DNA of 64,000 nucleotides from positions 44,787,064-44,851,063 of the forward strand of contig OV121092.1 in assembly GCA_921293015.1 (NCBI GenBank), written 5' to 3'. The DNA is from Phorcus lineatus (taxonomy: Eukaryota > Mollusca > Gastropoda > Trochida > Trochidae). This document shows, one piece after another, positions 22,471 to 32,925 of this stretch. Each line of letters starts with the position of its first letter. The first letter of the stretch is position 1. A model generated the notes under the pieces. The model saw nothing but the letters and a program-made list of their open reading frames with translations. It made no database searches and was not told the origin of the DNA. The position numbers were made by a program, and so were the translations under genes.

Positions 22471-23345
22471 AGCAAACTCATAGACTCCCTTCATTGTATC
22501 CTTGAGCCATTCCACATATTCCACTGGAAATTCTGAAGACACTGCATACGGCGGATCACCAGCCATGATGTCAACAGGAAGACTGATCTCTCTACCCAGC
22601 ATCAAAAGGTTGGGAGAGCAATGAGTGCTCTTGTGCTCTGTTGCCCTGTACGCCATGAGGAGATAGGGAAGATGGTCATCCCAGTCTAACGGTTCTTGAT
22701 GCACATAGATGGACAGCATCTGTCTGAGAGTACGGTTGAACCGTTCAACGAGACCATCAGACTGGGGCCGATAGGGTGTTGTCCTACTCTTATCAACTCC
22801 TAACAATCTGCATACCTCTCCAAACAAATTGGATTCGAATTCCCGACCTTGATCTGTATGCAACTGATTTGGACAACCAAACCTGCAGAAAAATTCTGTA
22901 ACTAGTTTGTCTGCTACCGTTTGAGCTGTATGGTCAGGAATGGGATAGGCCTCCTTCCACTTAGTAAAGTAGTCTCCTACCACCATTATGTACTCATTTC
23001 CATGACGAGTTCTCGGCAAACGACCAACAATATCCATAGCTACGCACTGCATTGGAGACCGGACATGAAACTGCTGTAAATGTGTTTTACCCCGATCAGG
23101 ACCAGGTTTGCAGAGCACAGAAGTCAAAAGCCTTGCACCAGCGTTTTATATCCTTGGACATTCCTGGCCAATAGAACCGGAGCTTAATGGACCTTAAAGT
23201 ATGATCACGACCAAAATGACCTGCAGTACGCTCAGTGTGGAGATACTTAAAGATACTGTTACGTACAAAAGTAGGCGCGACCAACTGTTCCCTCGAACCA
23301 AAGAAATCTGACTCAACTTTCCTATACAAAAGACCATTACAGAGT
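22141..23345 (-). pseudogene. Gypsy integrase (pol C-terminal part), broken
   Basis: An HHCC zinc-binding domain is at about 23277-23110 (HTERTAGH, then CKAFDFC). The catalytic core follows in the 23127-22402 frame: first Asp in VAMDIVG, second in LHTDQG, and Glu in GLVERFN, with 35 residues between the second Asp and the Glu as expected. The C-terminal domain has GLGWEGPYLVKGK and HVDHLKPYEG. A frameshift near 23110-23127 separates the zinc domain from the core, and an in-frame TAA at 22402-22404 cuts the C-terminal domain off. The same stop is present in the fragment at 18316-18893. The intact family enzyme inserts element cDNA into chromosomes. This copy is dead. Confidence 0.92.
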
Positions 23346-23951
23346 ATAAAAGAATTCCATTGACCCAGAAAGTTCTAGCATCCCCACACAAAGCCTGTGC
23401 TACTGACCGGGATGGCGGGTCATGAGATTCCCTAAGATATTTCAAGACTGGTCGAATTCCTGGGTCATCCTGTTGACCCCGAAGCAACTCATCTCTAGTC
23501 CAAATGGGCAACCAGTTGGTCTCAGCACTTTCACAACTACCAGAATCACGAGAATTACTAGGACTACCACTACTCTGCGGTTCTGGGGCCTCCAAAACTG
23601 TTCCTATGCGTACACTGGAATTGCTACAACTGGGGGGATCATATGAAGATGTAGACTGATGACAGTCAATGACCCTATTGCCTGTGGTACAATCAGGACA
23701 TTCTTGAAACTGACATTTTCTGTACGGCTTTCGGGACAAGGCATCAGCATTTTGATGTTTAGGGCCTGGACGGTACTGAATATCAAAGGAATAGGACTCA
23801 ATCACACTTGACCATCTAGCAAGCATGCCCTCTGGAAATTGAAATTCTTTAGCCATTTCAGAGGAGCATGATCTGTGTGCAGAAGGAACTTCCTGCCATA
23901 CAAGAAATGTCGGAAAGCCCTAAGGAATATAACTACCGCTAATAGCTCACG
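23194..23951 (-). pseudogene. Gypsy RNase H C-terminal part and connection to integrase
   Basis: After the TAA at 23952-23954 the frame resumes with RELLAVV and HTDHAPLKWL (RNase H Glu and Asp regions). A one-base shift near 23855 leads to the frame 23856-23194 with GMLARWSSVI, YRPG and HQNADALSR, the end of the RNase H fold. A long hydrophilic, Ser-rich linker leads to FWVNGILLYS, the usual start of the integrase part, and then another frameshift occurs near 23335. Confidence 0.88.
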
Positions 23952-24779
23952 TTAAGTGGTACAATAATTTCTCTGCGCAGGGTCTAGAGTTTTACTGGCA
24001 TAGGCAATTACCTTTTCATGCCCATCTTGGAGTTGAGACAATACAGCCCCTATGCCATAAGGACTGGCGTCAGTATCCAGAAGAAATAACCCTTCATCCT
24101 CAGGAAAAGACAGAATTGGTGCATCAAGCAAACACTGTTTCAACTGTCTAAATGCATTTTCACAGCTATCTGACCAAACGAAATCTATTTTCTTCCTTGT
24201 CATCCTCACTAAGGGAGCTGCTATTTCCGAAAAATCAGGAATGAAATGTCTATAGTATCCCACTAACCCTAGAAAGCTACGGACTTCAGTCCGGTTCACC
24301 GGTCTTGGCCATGTTTGAACCGACTCAACCTTTTCAGGATTGCACTGGATACCAGCAGCAGAAACAATATGTCCTAAAAAGGTGACCTTGGTTTGGAACA
24401 GTGAGCATTTAGATGGTTTTAATTTCAAGTTGGCAGCCCGAAATTGCAAAAGTACAAGACGCAGATTGTCAAGTGCGGTTTCGAAATGAGAGACAAAGAC
24501 AATTACGTTGTCAAGATAGCAAAGACATTTTTTCCATTTCAATTTTCCCAACACCTGATCCATCAACCTTTCAAAAGTAGCAGGGGCATTTGTAAGTCCA
24601 AAGGGCATTACATTAAAGTGATGTAAGCCCAAATGAGTGGATAAAGCAGTTTTGTGTTTATCACGAGGATTCATCTTAACTTGCCAGTAATCACTCGCCA
24701 AATCAAGCGTGCAGAACCACTTAGCACCTCCAAGAGTTTCCAAAGTCTCATCTATCCTCGGTAGCGGGGTGCGTCCCAT
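23952..24779 (-). pseudogene. Gypsy reverse transcriptase palm/thumb and RNase H start
   Basis: The 275-codon frame holds TLDLASDYWQV (first catalytic Asp), FGLTNAPATFERLM, the YLDN box, TFLGHIVSAAGIQC and VRSFLGLVGYYRHFI, then RNase H with DTDASPYGIGAVLSQ. The YxDD box normally supplies two catalytic Asp residues. Here the second is Asn (codon at 24507-24509), so polymerase activity would be lost even without the frame breaks. It ends at the TAA 23952-23954. Confidence 0.93.
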
Positions 24780-25126
24780 GTGCTGACAGAGTTCAATTTT
24801 CTAAAGTCAATGCAAAACCTACAAGAACCATCTTTTTTGGTAACTAAACAGATAGGAGCGGACCAGGGGCTATCACTAGGTTCAATAATTCCTTGAGCTA
24901 ACATCTTATCTACTTCTTGCTCAACTAACTGCTTCCTTGCCAAAGGAACTCTGCGAGCTGGCAACTTGATAGGGGTAGCCCCACTTGTGTCAGTCTTGTG
25001 AGTTATCACATCTGTTTGCCCTAAGACTCCATCTTTCCCCACAAAGACATCTTGAAAGTTCCCAATCAAATTCTCTAAACTCTCTTTCTGTTCAGAAGAC
25101 AACTCATCAGAGCAATTATCAACCAT
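24752..25126 (-). pseudogene. Gypsy reverse transcriptase N-terminal part
   Basis: Contains RRVPLARKQLVEQEV, GIIEPSDSPWSAPICLV, KKDGSCRFCIDFRKLN, the fingers region of Ty3/gypsy RT. A frameshift at about 24775-24785 separates it from the PLPRIDETLE stretch that starts the next frame. Confidence 0.92.
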
Positions 25127-25515
25127 AGACTTAAGAGAGACGGTAACTCGGGAGAAACAACTGCATCCGTAGAGGGTTGTTCAAGCTCAATGATCTGATC
25201 CGGTGTACTGACTGACCCTACCACCGAGGAATCTTCTAGCGTAACACCCTTATTGCTAATATTCACCACTGACACCACTATTTTGTCCTGGATGGCCTGG
25301 ACTAAACTCTTAGCCACAAAAAGACCCTTTTTCCGCCAATAAGTGTTTGGTTCAACCAAAGCTGTACTGGTGGAAAGAATGTTATCAAGTTTACATTCTA
25401 CCAACTTTTCTGAATTCTCAGGGATAACAACTTTCTCAGTGACTCTAATTCTAGCACAAATAGAAGTTGCTAATTTGTAGAAGGAAAAATTCCCCCTTGA
25501 CGTGGTGAGAACTTT
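25075..25515 (-). pseudogene. Protease-to-RT linker region of pol
   Basis: In frame with the protease after a TGA at 25516-25518, the sequence continues through about 38 codons and the frame 25404-25075. It carries VVSVVNISNKGVTLEDSSVVGSV-like residues, the usual beta-rich linker between protease and RT. A frameshift near 25130 moves into the RT frame. Confidence 0.8.
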
Positions 25516-25870
25516 TCAACAAACATCAACCACACCAAAATAACTCTCTAAGAAGTCCATACCAAGAATGCTGCACATTGAATTAAGTTCAGCAACTACC
25601 AATACTTGCCAAAATTCAGTGTTTTTTATTCTCAACTGGAAAGGGAAACAACCATAAACATCAATCGGCACCCCGTTAGCAGTGAAAAACTCCTTGTTAA
25701 CCACACGTAGGGACCCATCCGCCAACCCAACTCTGGAAGCATCATTAAGAGACAAAATAGAAACAGGCGATCCTGTATCTACTAACATACACACTTTGCC
25801 CTTTCCAACACGTACATCTACATAAAGACACTTCCCATTAGGTACAGTACGAATGATAACTTTTCCCAGG
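25516..25870 (-). pseudogene. Gypsy aspartic protease
   Basis: The frame holds the catalytic LVDTGSPVSIL motif and, about 65 residues on, SILGMDFLES, matching the ILG motif of retropepsins. The family enzyme cleaves the gag-pol polyprotein. The frame ends in a TGA at 25516-25518 and is entered from the gag side through a frameshift near 25850. Confidence 0.92.
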
Positions 25871-26290
25871 GGCTACTTGACCTGTCTCTTCCAACCGGGC
25901 TGGGTTCAAAAACTACACTTGCCTGTGACTCTACCTCTGGCAAAGATGGCTCTGCCTGTTTCTCCACAATTACTGGCCGACCAACTAAAGGATCTGAGAC
26001 TGAAACTTCGGCCTCAGTTTCAGCCTTACCTAGTTTCCCTTACTAGGCTCCCCGGATCCCGAGGATGAGTCTGACCCTAGCTTACCTAACAAAGGACATT
26101 GGTTTCTAAGGTGTGAAGTTTGGTGACAGATGTAACAACGCCGAACCCTATTCATTTCCCGGGATTGCTTCAACTTCTCATCTATCAGCTGAGATATTGC
26201 AGCTAAAGTGAGGGGACCTTCGTTCTGGGGGGACTCTGAAGAGGACTCGACAGCAGCTATTCTATCTACATGCTCGGGCTTTCTACCTAT
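25850..26290 (-). pseudogene. Gag nucleocapsid region with CCHC knuckle
   Basis: A frame from about 26289 down to the TAG at 26030-26032 encodes one CCHC zinc knuckle at 26096-26137 (CYIC, then H and C with C-x2-C-x4-H-x4-C spacing). A one-base shift at about 26290 separates it from the gag core. Downstream (26028-25850) an acidic, Pro/Ser-rich linker lies in a further frame. The knuckle would bind element RNA during packaging. Confidence 0.85.
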
Positions 26291-26826
26291 GCAATGGCTT
26301 GATCTAATGTTCTAGGATGAGAGAAAGCAATGTGTTTCTTCATGTTAAAGTTCGTCAAGCCAGTCAAGAACTGATCAATTAAATGAACCTCCAAAGACAT
26401 ATATGGAATATCTGGGTATGCCAAATGTGCTAACCTCCGTAAGCTACATCCATAATCCGAAACTGATTCCTCCTTGGCCTGCTTTCTATTTCTAAATTCA
26501 CTTCTGTATGCGAGAGACCTTTCACGTGGATTAAATCTCTGAGCTAGTACACCTTTGACAGCAGCATAACTGTTAAGTTGACCCATAGTTAAACTACTAA
26601 GTAGCCTCTGAGCATCGCCTCTGAGAGACATTGTCAACTGCTGAGCCCTTTCACTATCAGACCACCCATTCCAACTCGCTACTTGTTCAAAATGTACTAA
26701 ATAGTCTTGCCAGTCGCAGGTTTTTCCATCAAACCAATCCAACTTCTCTTCTAGAGACTCTAGATGATGTACTAGCAAGAATGGATTTAGCAGGATCACT
26801 TTGATACATGTCATTCCCAACTGCAC
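26287..26826 (-). pseudogene. Gag capsid-like domain
   Basis: From about residue 24 the frame encodes a typical retrotransposon gag domain: EEKLDWFDGKTCDWQDYLVHF, AQQLTMSLRGDAQRLLSSL, ALAQRFNP-like VLAQRFNPRE, then FRNRKQAKEESVSDYGCSLRRL. The first about 23 residues belong to a shifted frame. The capsid forms virus-like particles in active relatives. Confidence 0.9.
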
Positions 26827-27298
26827 CGAAATGTGAACCTTGAGGTAAAAGAGGCCTTGGATCTAAACCCAGGTCAGTGAGTGAATAACCTCTCATACTA
26901 TAGTTGCGACTTAAACGGTAATCTGGTACATCAAAACGAACTGACCTACTATCCCCTCTTCCAATATCCAACACTGTACTACCCTCTATCCGACCTAGAT
27001 TCAAACCCGGAAGTGGCTGTTGGACTGAACCAGTTGCTGTTGCACATTGTGACGGTGCTAATCCAAAGTCTACTCCAACCCCCATCACATCATCCCTACT
27101 ACCTGGACGAGCATTAGGCGTGGACGTAGCAAAGTGTCTTTGAAACTCAGCTCCAACTCCAGAAGAAACAACATGCGTCTGGTTCAGAATCCCTGGATTA
27201 CCAGGCTGCTCATTGGATGAGAAACCAGCGTTGGAGAGAGAAAATAAATCAAATTGATCCATGTCGCAATAACCCAAAATACACAAACAACTTCTCAA
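26729..27298 (-). pseudogene. Gag N-terminal region
   Basis: A 189-codon frame, likely starting at the internal MDQFDLFSLSN (Met near 27262) rather than at the first Met. It is rich in Gly, Ser, Asn and Arg with no conserved domain, as usual for gypsy gag N-termini. It loses frame with the capsid domain at about 26750-26790. Confidence 0.75.
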
Positions 27299-27398
27299 AA
27301 CGGCCTAATTCACTAAATTGACATGACCCAATTAACTGACAAATTACTAATAACTGATGACTTTACTACCAAACACACTTGCAACTTTATTAATTTCT

Positions 27399-27410
27399 GT
27401 CACGGCACCA
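27399..27410 (-). promoter_or_regulatory. Primer binding site, tRNA-His type
   Basis: Four bases inside the 5' LTR the plus strand reads GTCACGGCACCA, identical to the 3' end of animal tRNA-His (acceptor strand TCACGGC, discriminator A, CCA). The minus strand of the element would therefore pair with tRNA-His to start cDNA synthesis. The tRNA match is from memory of the His acceptor stem. Confidence 0.8.
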
Positions 27411-27414
27411 AATC

Positions 27415-27844
27415 TGTAATAGGCGCGTTTTAGACGCCCAGTGACAGCGGAGTTTTTCTAATATGGAATTGAAAAGGATCCTGAGACAGGACCTGTCAGG
27501 ACGACGGAATGATACCTGTCTGGTGACTCGGAACACCGCGAGTGAGACAACTGAACCCGAGAAGCCAGGTCACTTATATACTGCTCCGAGACGACCTCTG
27601 ACACGGGTCAGAGTTCAGCCACTGACAGCAGACGTCTCCGCCAATCAGTGCCTACTAATACATAACAAGCGCAGCGCCGCACACATTACCCAGAAAAAAG
27701 TAATCTCGTAACGCAACTAACAATGGGCTACAAGACTAACCGGTGAACCAATTGTCCCCCTCCGCTAGGTTCGTACTGTTAATATATCTATCCTAATTGA
27801 AACCCTAACCCCCATTTACGTTATTTTATCCCAGTTTTCCTACA
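27415..27844 (-). repeat. Gypsy 5' LTR (430 bp)
   Basis: Starts TGTAATAGGCGCG and ends GTTTTCCTACA. In element orientation it carries the promoter. A candidate TATA-like TATATAAGTG can be read on the minus strand near 27577. It lacks about 450 bp found in the other LTR. Confidence 0.95.
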
Positions 27845-27848
27845 GTAT

Positions 27849-28426
27849 TAATACAGACATTGACTTCCGACTATCCGACTGGTAACTTCAGGGTTGGTAT
27901 TCTTCTTTTAAGTGCGATTAATCTCTTTCCAAAAGGAATAAACCGTTTTTATATTCGTGTGTTAACACAGATAGAGCAAACTGTTTTGATTATATGTAAT
28001 ATTTTGTAATAATAAGAAGTGTGAGTGATCAATCAGCGTAAATTAATATTTCCGCTACTGGGCATGCAGCAGCATTCCTTCCAATACGGCAACAAAATGA
28101 TGATGTCAATTCGCGATTGTTTCTCAATGATTTATCTCCTAACTCCTAACAACGTTATATTCGGAAGAAAATTATTAACATGGAGGTATTAAAAAAGATT
28201 AAACTGTCCAAATAAGTCATTTTGGCCAGCACAGGCCCAAGGTGAAGCAATATTGATTATTAGGAGTCTTATATCATGAGTTAGTTACTGTTTTTTGAAT
28301 ACAGGTCTTAATGTTCAAGAAACGCATTTCTTTGTTATCAACCATTATCAGATTATCAGTTTCATGTACATAATCTATTTACATATTCTATCTTTTAAGA
28401 CGTATTTTTCGAACTTTTAATATGGT
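27849..28426. other. Non-coding DNA
   Basis: Nothing recognised between the gypsy element and the next MITE fragment. Confidence 0.5.
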
Positions 28427-28545
28427 CATCTTGCTAAATCAGCGTATGTGAATCCGCTCAGCTCCGGAAAGCCAAAAGCCTCGTATGGCTAGCTTTCGAA
28501 CCAGCCAATGAGACGACTCGCATTCAGCAGATTGCGGCTGCTTTT
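28427..28545 (+). mobile_element. Truncated Mutator-like MITE
   Basis: The left end CATCTTGCTAAATCAGCG and the block AGCTTTCGAACCAGCCAATG, then AGACGACTCGCATTCAGCA match the family. The right half is missing, and sequence of the neighbouring LINE ORF1 relic follows within about 45 bp. Confidence 0.8.
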
Positions 28546-28589
28546 CTGCTCAAGATAGCTCTGCGTTTCTATAGCATAGGCGGTAGGTC

Positions 28590-29175
28590 AGTTTGAATCG
28601 ACATCCCTGACTTCTTAAACAGTTTACGCACGTCCAGAACAGCGTCGCGATCTTTCATTTCGATGAATGCACATATGATACTCCGTGACGCAGGACTTCT
28701 TGCGCTAGTATTCGGACAATGGCAGCCTTGCACTGCCTTGAATATCATGTTATCAACTCTGTTTTGAATGAAGTTGAGTTTATTTACACAAAAATCAGGA
28801 CATTTTGGGTAGATTCTTTGGGAGATTCTTTTATTCCATAGATCAGGAGGTTTGTCTTTCTATCATGAATGTCCTTGAGTAAGAACTGACGTTCATAAAA
28901 CTAACGCGCCTCCTTCTCTTCCTCCAGCTATTGTTGAAGTTGTTGGATGCGGGTGTCATGGCCGCCAATGTCATGCTCGATACCTCCCACGTGTTGCCTC
29001 AATTCCATAACTTCGCCAGTAACTTTGTCAATTGAGGTTCGTAGTTCGACTTTAGTATCGTTAAGGAGGTTGGCCAGTCTTTTCTCAGACGCCTGTACTA
29101 TTTCTCCCATGGAAGCCGTCCTTAAAGTTGTAGAGCCTGAACGGAGGGAGCGGGCCAACTCGGACATTTTGAACT
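28590..29175 (-). pseudogene. LINE ORF1 relic (coiled coil plus RRM-like region)
   Basis: The minus frame 29167-28928 starts MSELARSLRSG and forms a heptad-rich coiled coil (NLLNDTKVELRTSIDKV, VMELRQHVGGIEHDI). Past a stop, the same frame continues with DRKTNLLIYGIKES, the typical start of the RRM of L1/Tx1-like ORF1 proteins. After a further stop and a frameshift it reads SIICAFIEMKDRDAVLDV and SIQTDLPP. ORF1 proteins of this type bind LINE RNA as trimers. The ORF2 part is absent. Stops show that it is dead. Confidence 0.7.
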
Positions 29176-31449
29176 GTTTATTTCAGCCGCAGTCTACACT
29201 TCGTTCATTTAGTCTACTTTATGACTTCTTTATTTTCAGTAGGCGGAGCCCGTCACACACACGTCTACCTCATTCTCATGCGCAACCGGCAGTAATATGG
29301 TTGAACTTTGAATGTTTTATTTGAAGTGACTTATGTATTTCCTTCATTTGCTATGTTAAGTTTAAGTTTCCTCATAAGCAGTGCCTTGCACTCTATACGA
29401 GTGTCTGTCGAGTATATGTATATTCTGAGACAAATTTATGGAAATATTTGATTAATTTTTAAACGAATGCAGATGTTTTTAAAACAGAGAATAGATTTCT
29501 GGAAGTAAGTTGTTCTACACAAACATTAGCATTCTCAAAAGTTTGCAGAATAACGATAAAACAATTTTTAAGTAGGCTGGTCATATCCACATTCAATCGC
29601 CTTTGCTAGCATCAAGGCTCCGCTCGCAGACATTATGATGTAGAACATCAAAGTACTTAGCACTTGGATATACATCCCTTACTGGACGCGACGCTGATAA
29701 CGTGCCTCGGTGTGATTCTCTGTCACGTTCTTTGCCTTGATCTGCTGCTGATTTTTCTATGTGCACCGTTTGATTAAATAATTATGACCTTAAATGGATC
29801 TTGAATGTTTCCTTCATTAATTTCTGTTAGATAATTAGAGATGTTATGAAATGTTCTCATTTGACTGTTTTGATGTTGTATTTACCAATAGAGATAATCA
29901 AATACGTGCTTAAGTTAATTCTATTAGCTAAATTATCCTCATTAATTGTGTTTATGCAATTTAAATATGGACCAGATATTGAAACATTTAATTACTCAAG
30001 TTTTAGAGAAATCGTGATGCAACTATAGTGTGAACAAGATTTAATCCCTTGAGTTAGACAAACGTGTTAAGCATAGGGAATCCGAACTTGGAAAATCGTA
30101 GAGGAAATCCTGACATTGATAACATGCACAACATAAGAACATTTTAACTCATTTTCTTTGGGTAATTTTATTTCTTTTCAACATCGTGCTTCAGTGACGT
30201 TAATGTTCAATAAAATCTCAAATCATTTAAGCGGCAAAGTTTAAAATGAGCAAAATTAGAAATTGTTATAAAGCAAATAGATACAGTTACATTCATGAAT
30301 GCACGTTACACATGTTCCTTAAAACGACTCAGCTGATATTTTGAAAATTTGAATTTGCAGATATAGTTTAAACAAAAAGCAAATAACATAACGTGCATGA
30401 CTGTGGTTCAGATGTCGTATAATGCATTTCAGCGGTCATGCATAAGCAACTTGAAGCGTCACCGTAGCTGATGCTTAGGTATTTAAGCAATATTAAAATA
30501 TCTGAAAACTTTGTACAATGACCAAGTACTTTTAGAGACCGTTTACACTCTTCATTTTACAACCAATTAATTAATACAGTTGCTTGAAATTGTAACTAAA
30601 ACAAGATTAATAATAAGATTAAGTTTTTATTACTCTTTTTATCTATTTAATATCCTTAATGCAGCAATATATTCCTTGCGCAAAAGAAAGTGTCCATCTC
30701 AAATATGGCTTTGGTTTAGTTTCTGAATACCTCATTTCACAGAAAAAGGCTCAATGACTTTCAAAGCCATGAAAATATTTATCGGCATCCCGTCCGCCAT
30801 TTTGGTTGAGGAGACTGACATGAAAACGGTTCTGTACTTTCACTTATTTTACAACATAAAAAAATAGCTTATATGAATCGTTAGAATATCCACACATTAA
30901 CAATGATTTATGATAAAACCAATAAACAATTCATTGTATTGCCCTAGCGAGGCTTTCACAATTGTAGCGCCGACGAATGGTTTTATTTGTCATTCTTGTT
31001 TTTACCAAGTGTGCCCTCATATCTAGTTTTCAATCTAACCCAAAACCAAAATATTATCATCAGTAACATGTTTTGACCGGATTACGTTATAATTATTTAC
31101 TACTACAATACATGTATAAACTGGAATATCCCCTTGAATTTCGTTTCCAAAACATTACCTTGATAGAACTGTTCTTTTGGTTTCTTAGAGTGGAAGTTTG
31201 ATGAACCTTCATGTTCTGGACATTGTTAAGAGTAAGTTCCCAAACATCGCACGCATTTGGATCGATCAAGAATTGCAATGTTAAATGCTGATGAGGTCAT
31301 CCTAAGGATCCTTTTAAATTCGTCATGAATTTGTCTCTTCAAAATGTAGTTTTAATATTGAAAATGCAGACAAATACGCTCCAAATACGATTGGTTAAAG
31401 GCATTCGATCAACTTACGAAACTGTCGACGCTTGATAGCTTAGTAATGG
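29176..31449. other. Non-coding DNA
   Basis: Mostly AT-rich. A patch of higher GC at about 29580-29780 has a 60-codon stop-free minus frame without a start (contains ESHRGTLSASRPVRDV). It may be an exon or a mobile-element scrap, and I cannot tell which. Confidence 0.45.
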
Positions 31450-31802
31450 TTTAAAGATCATCCTGTTAAATCAGCATATATGAATCCGCTCTCACTCCTT
31501 CCATATAACCTGATCTCCTTCAAGCCAAAGGCCTCGTATCGCTAGCTTTCGAACCGGCCAATGGGACGACTCGCATTCAGCAACAGCGGCACAACCCGGA
31601 TGAAAAATTCGTTAAGTTTCAAGACGGCAGCTTCACGCTCCTTGCATAACGACATTTCATTGGCTGAAATAATAACAGGTCAACTAAGCCACGAATATCA
31701 AGCCGATCCAGCCGTACGAGGTTTTTGGCTTGAAAGTGATCAGGGTATAGGAAGGAGTGAGAGCGGATTCATATACGCGGATTTAGCAGGATGTTTAAAG
31801 AT
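31450..31802. mobile_element. Mutator-like MITE, full length, 9-bp TSD
   Basis: The element (31459-31793, 335 bp) has inverted ends CATCCTGTTAAATCAGC and GCGGATTTAGCAGGATG, and inner inverted blocks GAATCCGCTCTCACTCCTTC / GAAGGAGTGAGAGCGGATTC. TTTAAAGAT is duplicated at 31450-31458 and 31794-31802. A 9-bp duplication is typical of Mutator-like elements. The open frame across it is a by-product. Confidence 0.92.
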
Positions 31803-32711
31803 TAGAAAATAAAGCAGTGACAATCCCTATATCAAAATCAATATGGCATTTCCCATTGAGAATGGCAGCATTAAGATTTGTTCACATCCTAAGTTCTAAA
31901 AGTTCTTTAAAATTCATTTCTTGAAGCCAGAACTATGCAATTCCAAATGAATTAACGAAAATAAAGTTTTAGATCCTTACGTTTGAAAGTATTGTTATAT
32001 GTAATCTAATAATTAAAACTTTTAACCGGATCAAGTGGGAACGAACTTACCAAGTTGTACGGCTAAGTGAGATTTGCAGCAAAATGGCAGGCTTTATTAG
32101 CAATCAATGCATACCGTTTGCAATTTATACATACTGAAAGTATATTCACACACTTTCCTCGTACATTGCGAAAAAGAAACGGATACTGTTGACATATCAC
32201 TAAAGAAAACGAGTATAATGTCTCTTAACATAATCGTACTTCATAACTACAGATTTGGCAGGTCATCGAAGTAACCAAGAGTCCGAAATTTGAAGAAACT
32301 TACTTTAAAGTTCCCCTACAAAATGTAACAGCTTTCAACATGACAGTGCTTCCCTAAACTGATCGTATTGTTAAATGTATCGTTTCAGTTTAAAAGGCAA
32401 AAACACCTGAAGCCATGCTTATTCAAGAATCATAGAAAATCTTGAACTTAACAAATGATTATCTATCAAATGTCCTCTCCTAATTTTAGTGAATAAAGAA
32501 AAACGAATATGGTAAGTAAGATTTTCTATAAATTCGTCACCCTGCAAGTAATAAAGTAGTTCCGGTGAATGTTCACACGACCCAAATCGGCTAGAAACTA
32601 TTCATACAGGTATGAACGATTTATTGGAGACTTCATTGGAAATGAACCTCTGGAATTTAGATCACATGACCGTGCTCTCAACCAAACAACGTTCAGGATT
32701 ATGTGTAAATT
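31803..32711. other. Non-coding DNA
   Basis: No gene or repeat recognised. Confidence 0.5.
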
Positions 32712-32925
32712 TCAAAGTGCGAAATTATTTCAAAATACAAATTTACGACAATTCAAACTACAACACAAACAAAACAGATACAAATGACAGCTCAGGGAAT
32801 TTAGGATAGGTTATATACTGGAAAATGTGCTTTCACAACAGGGAGTGTCAAAGTGCGAAATTATTTCAAAATACAAATTTACGAAAATTCAAACTACAAC
32901 ACAAACAAAAACAAATACAAATGAC
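32712..32925 (+). repeat. Local 77-bp duplication
   Basis: Positions 32712-32788 recur at 32849-32925, starting TCAAAGTGCGAAATTATTTC, with only a few changes. Confidence 0.9.

Larger units (their letters stand above)
20332..27848 (-). mobile_element. Complete, decayed Ty3/gypsy LTR retrotransposon
   Basis: The element occupies 20336-27844 with GTAT duplicated on both sides (20332-20335 and 27845-27848). Both LTRs begin TGTAATAGGCG and end TTTTCCTACA on the plus strand. In element orientation (minus) the order is LTR, tRNA primer site, gag with a CCHC knuckle, aspartic protease, RT, RNase H, integrase, a zinc-finger ORF, polypurine tract, LTR. RT-RNaseH before integrase defines Ty3/gypsy. At least three in-frame stops and about eight frameshifts break gag-pol, and the RT catalytic motif reads YLDN. 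It cannot be autonomous. Other open frames on the plus strand here are shadows. Confidence 0.97.
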
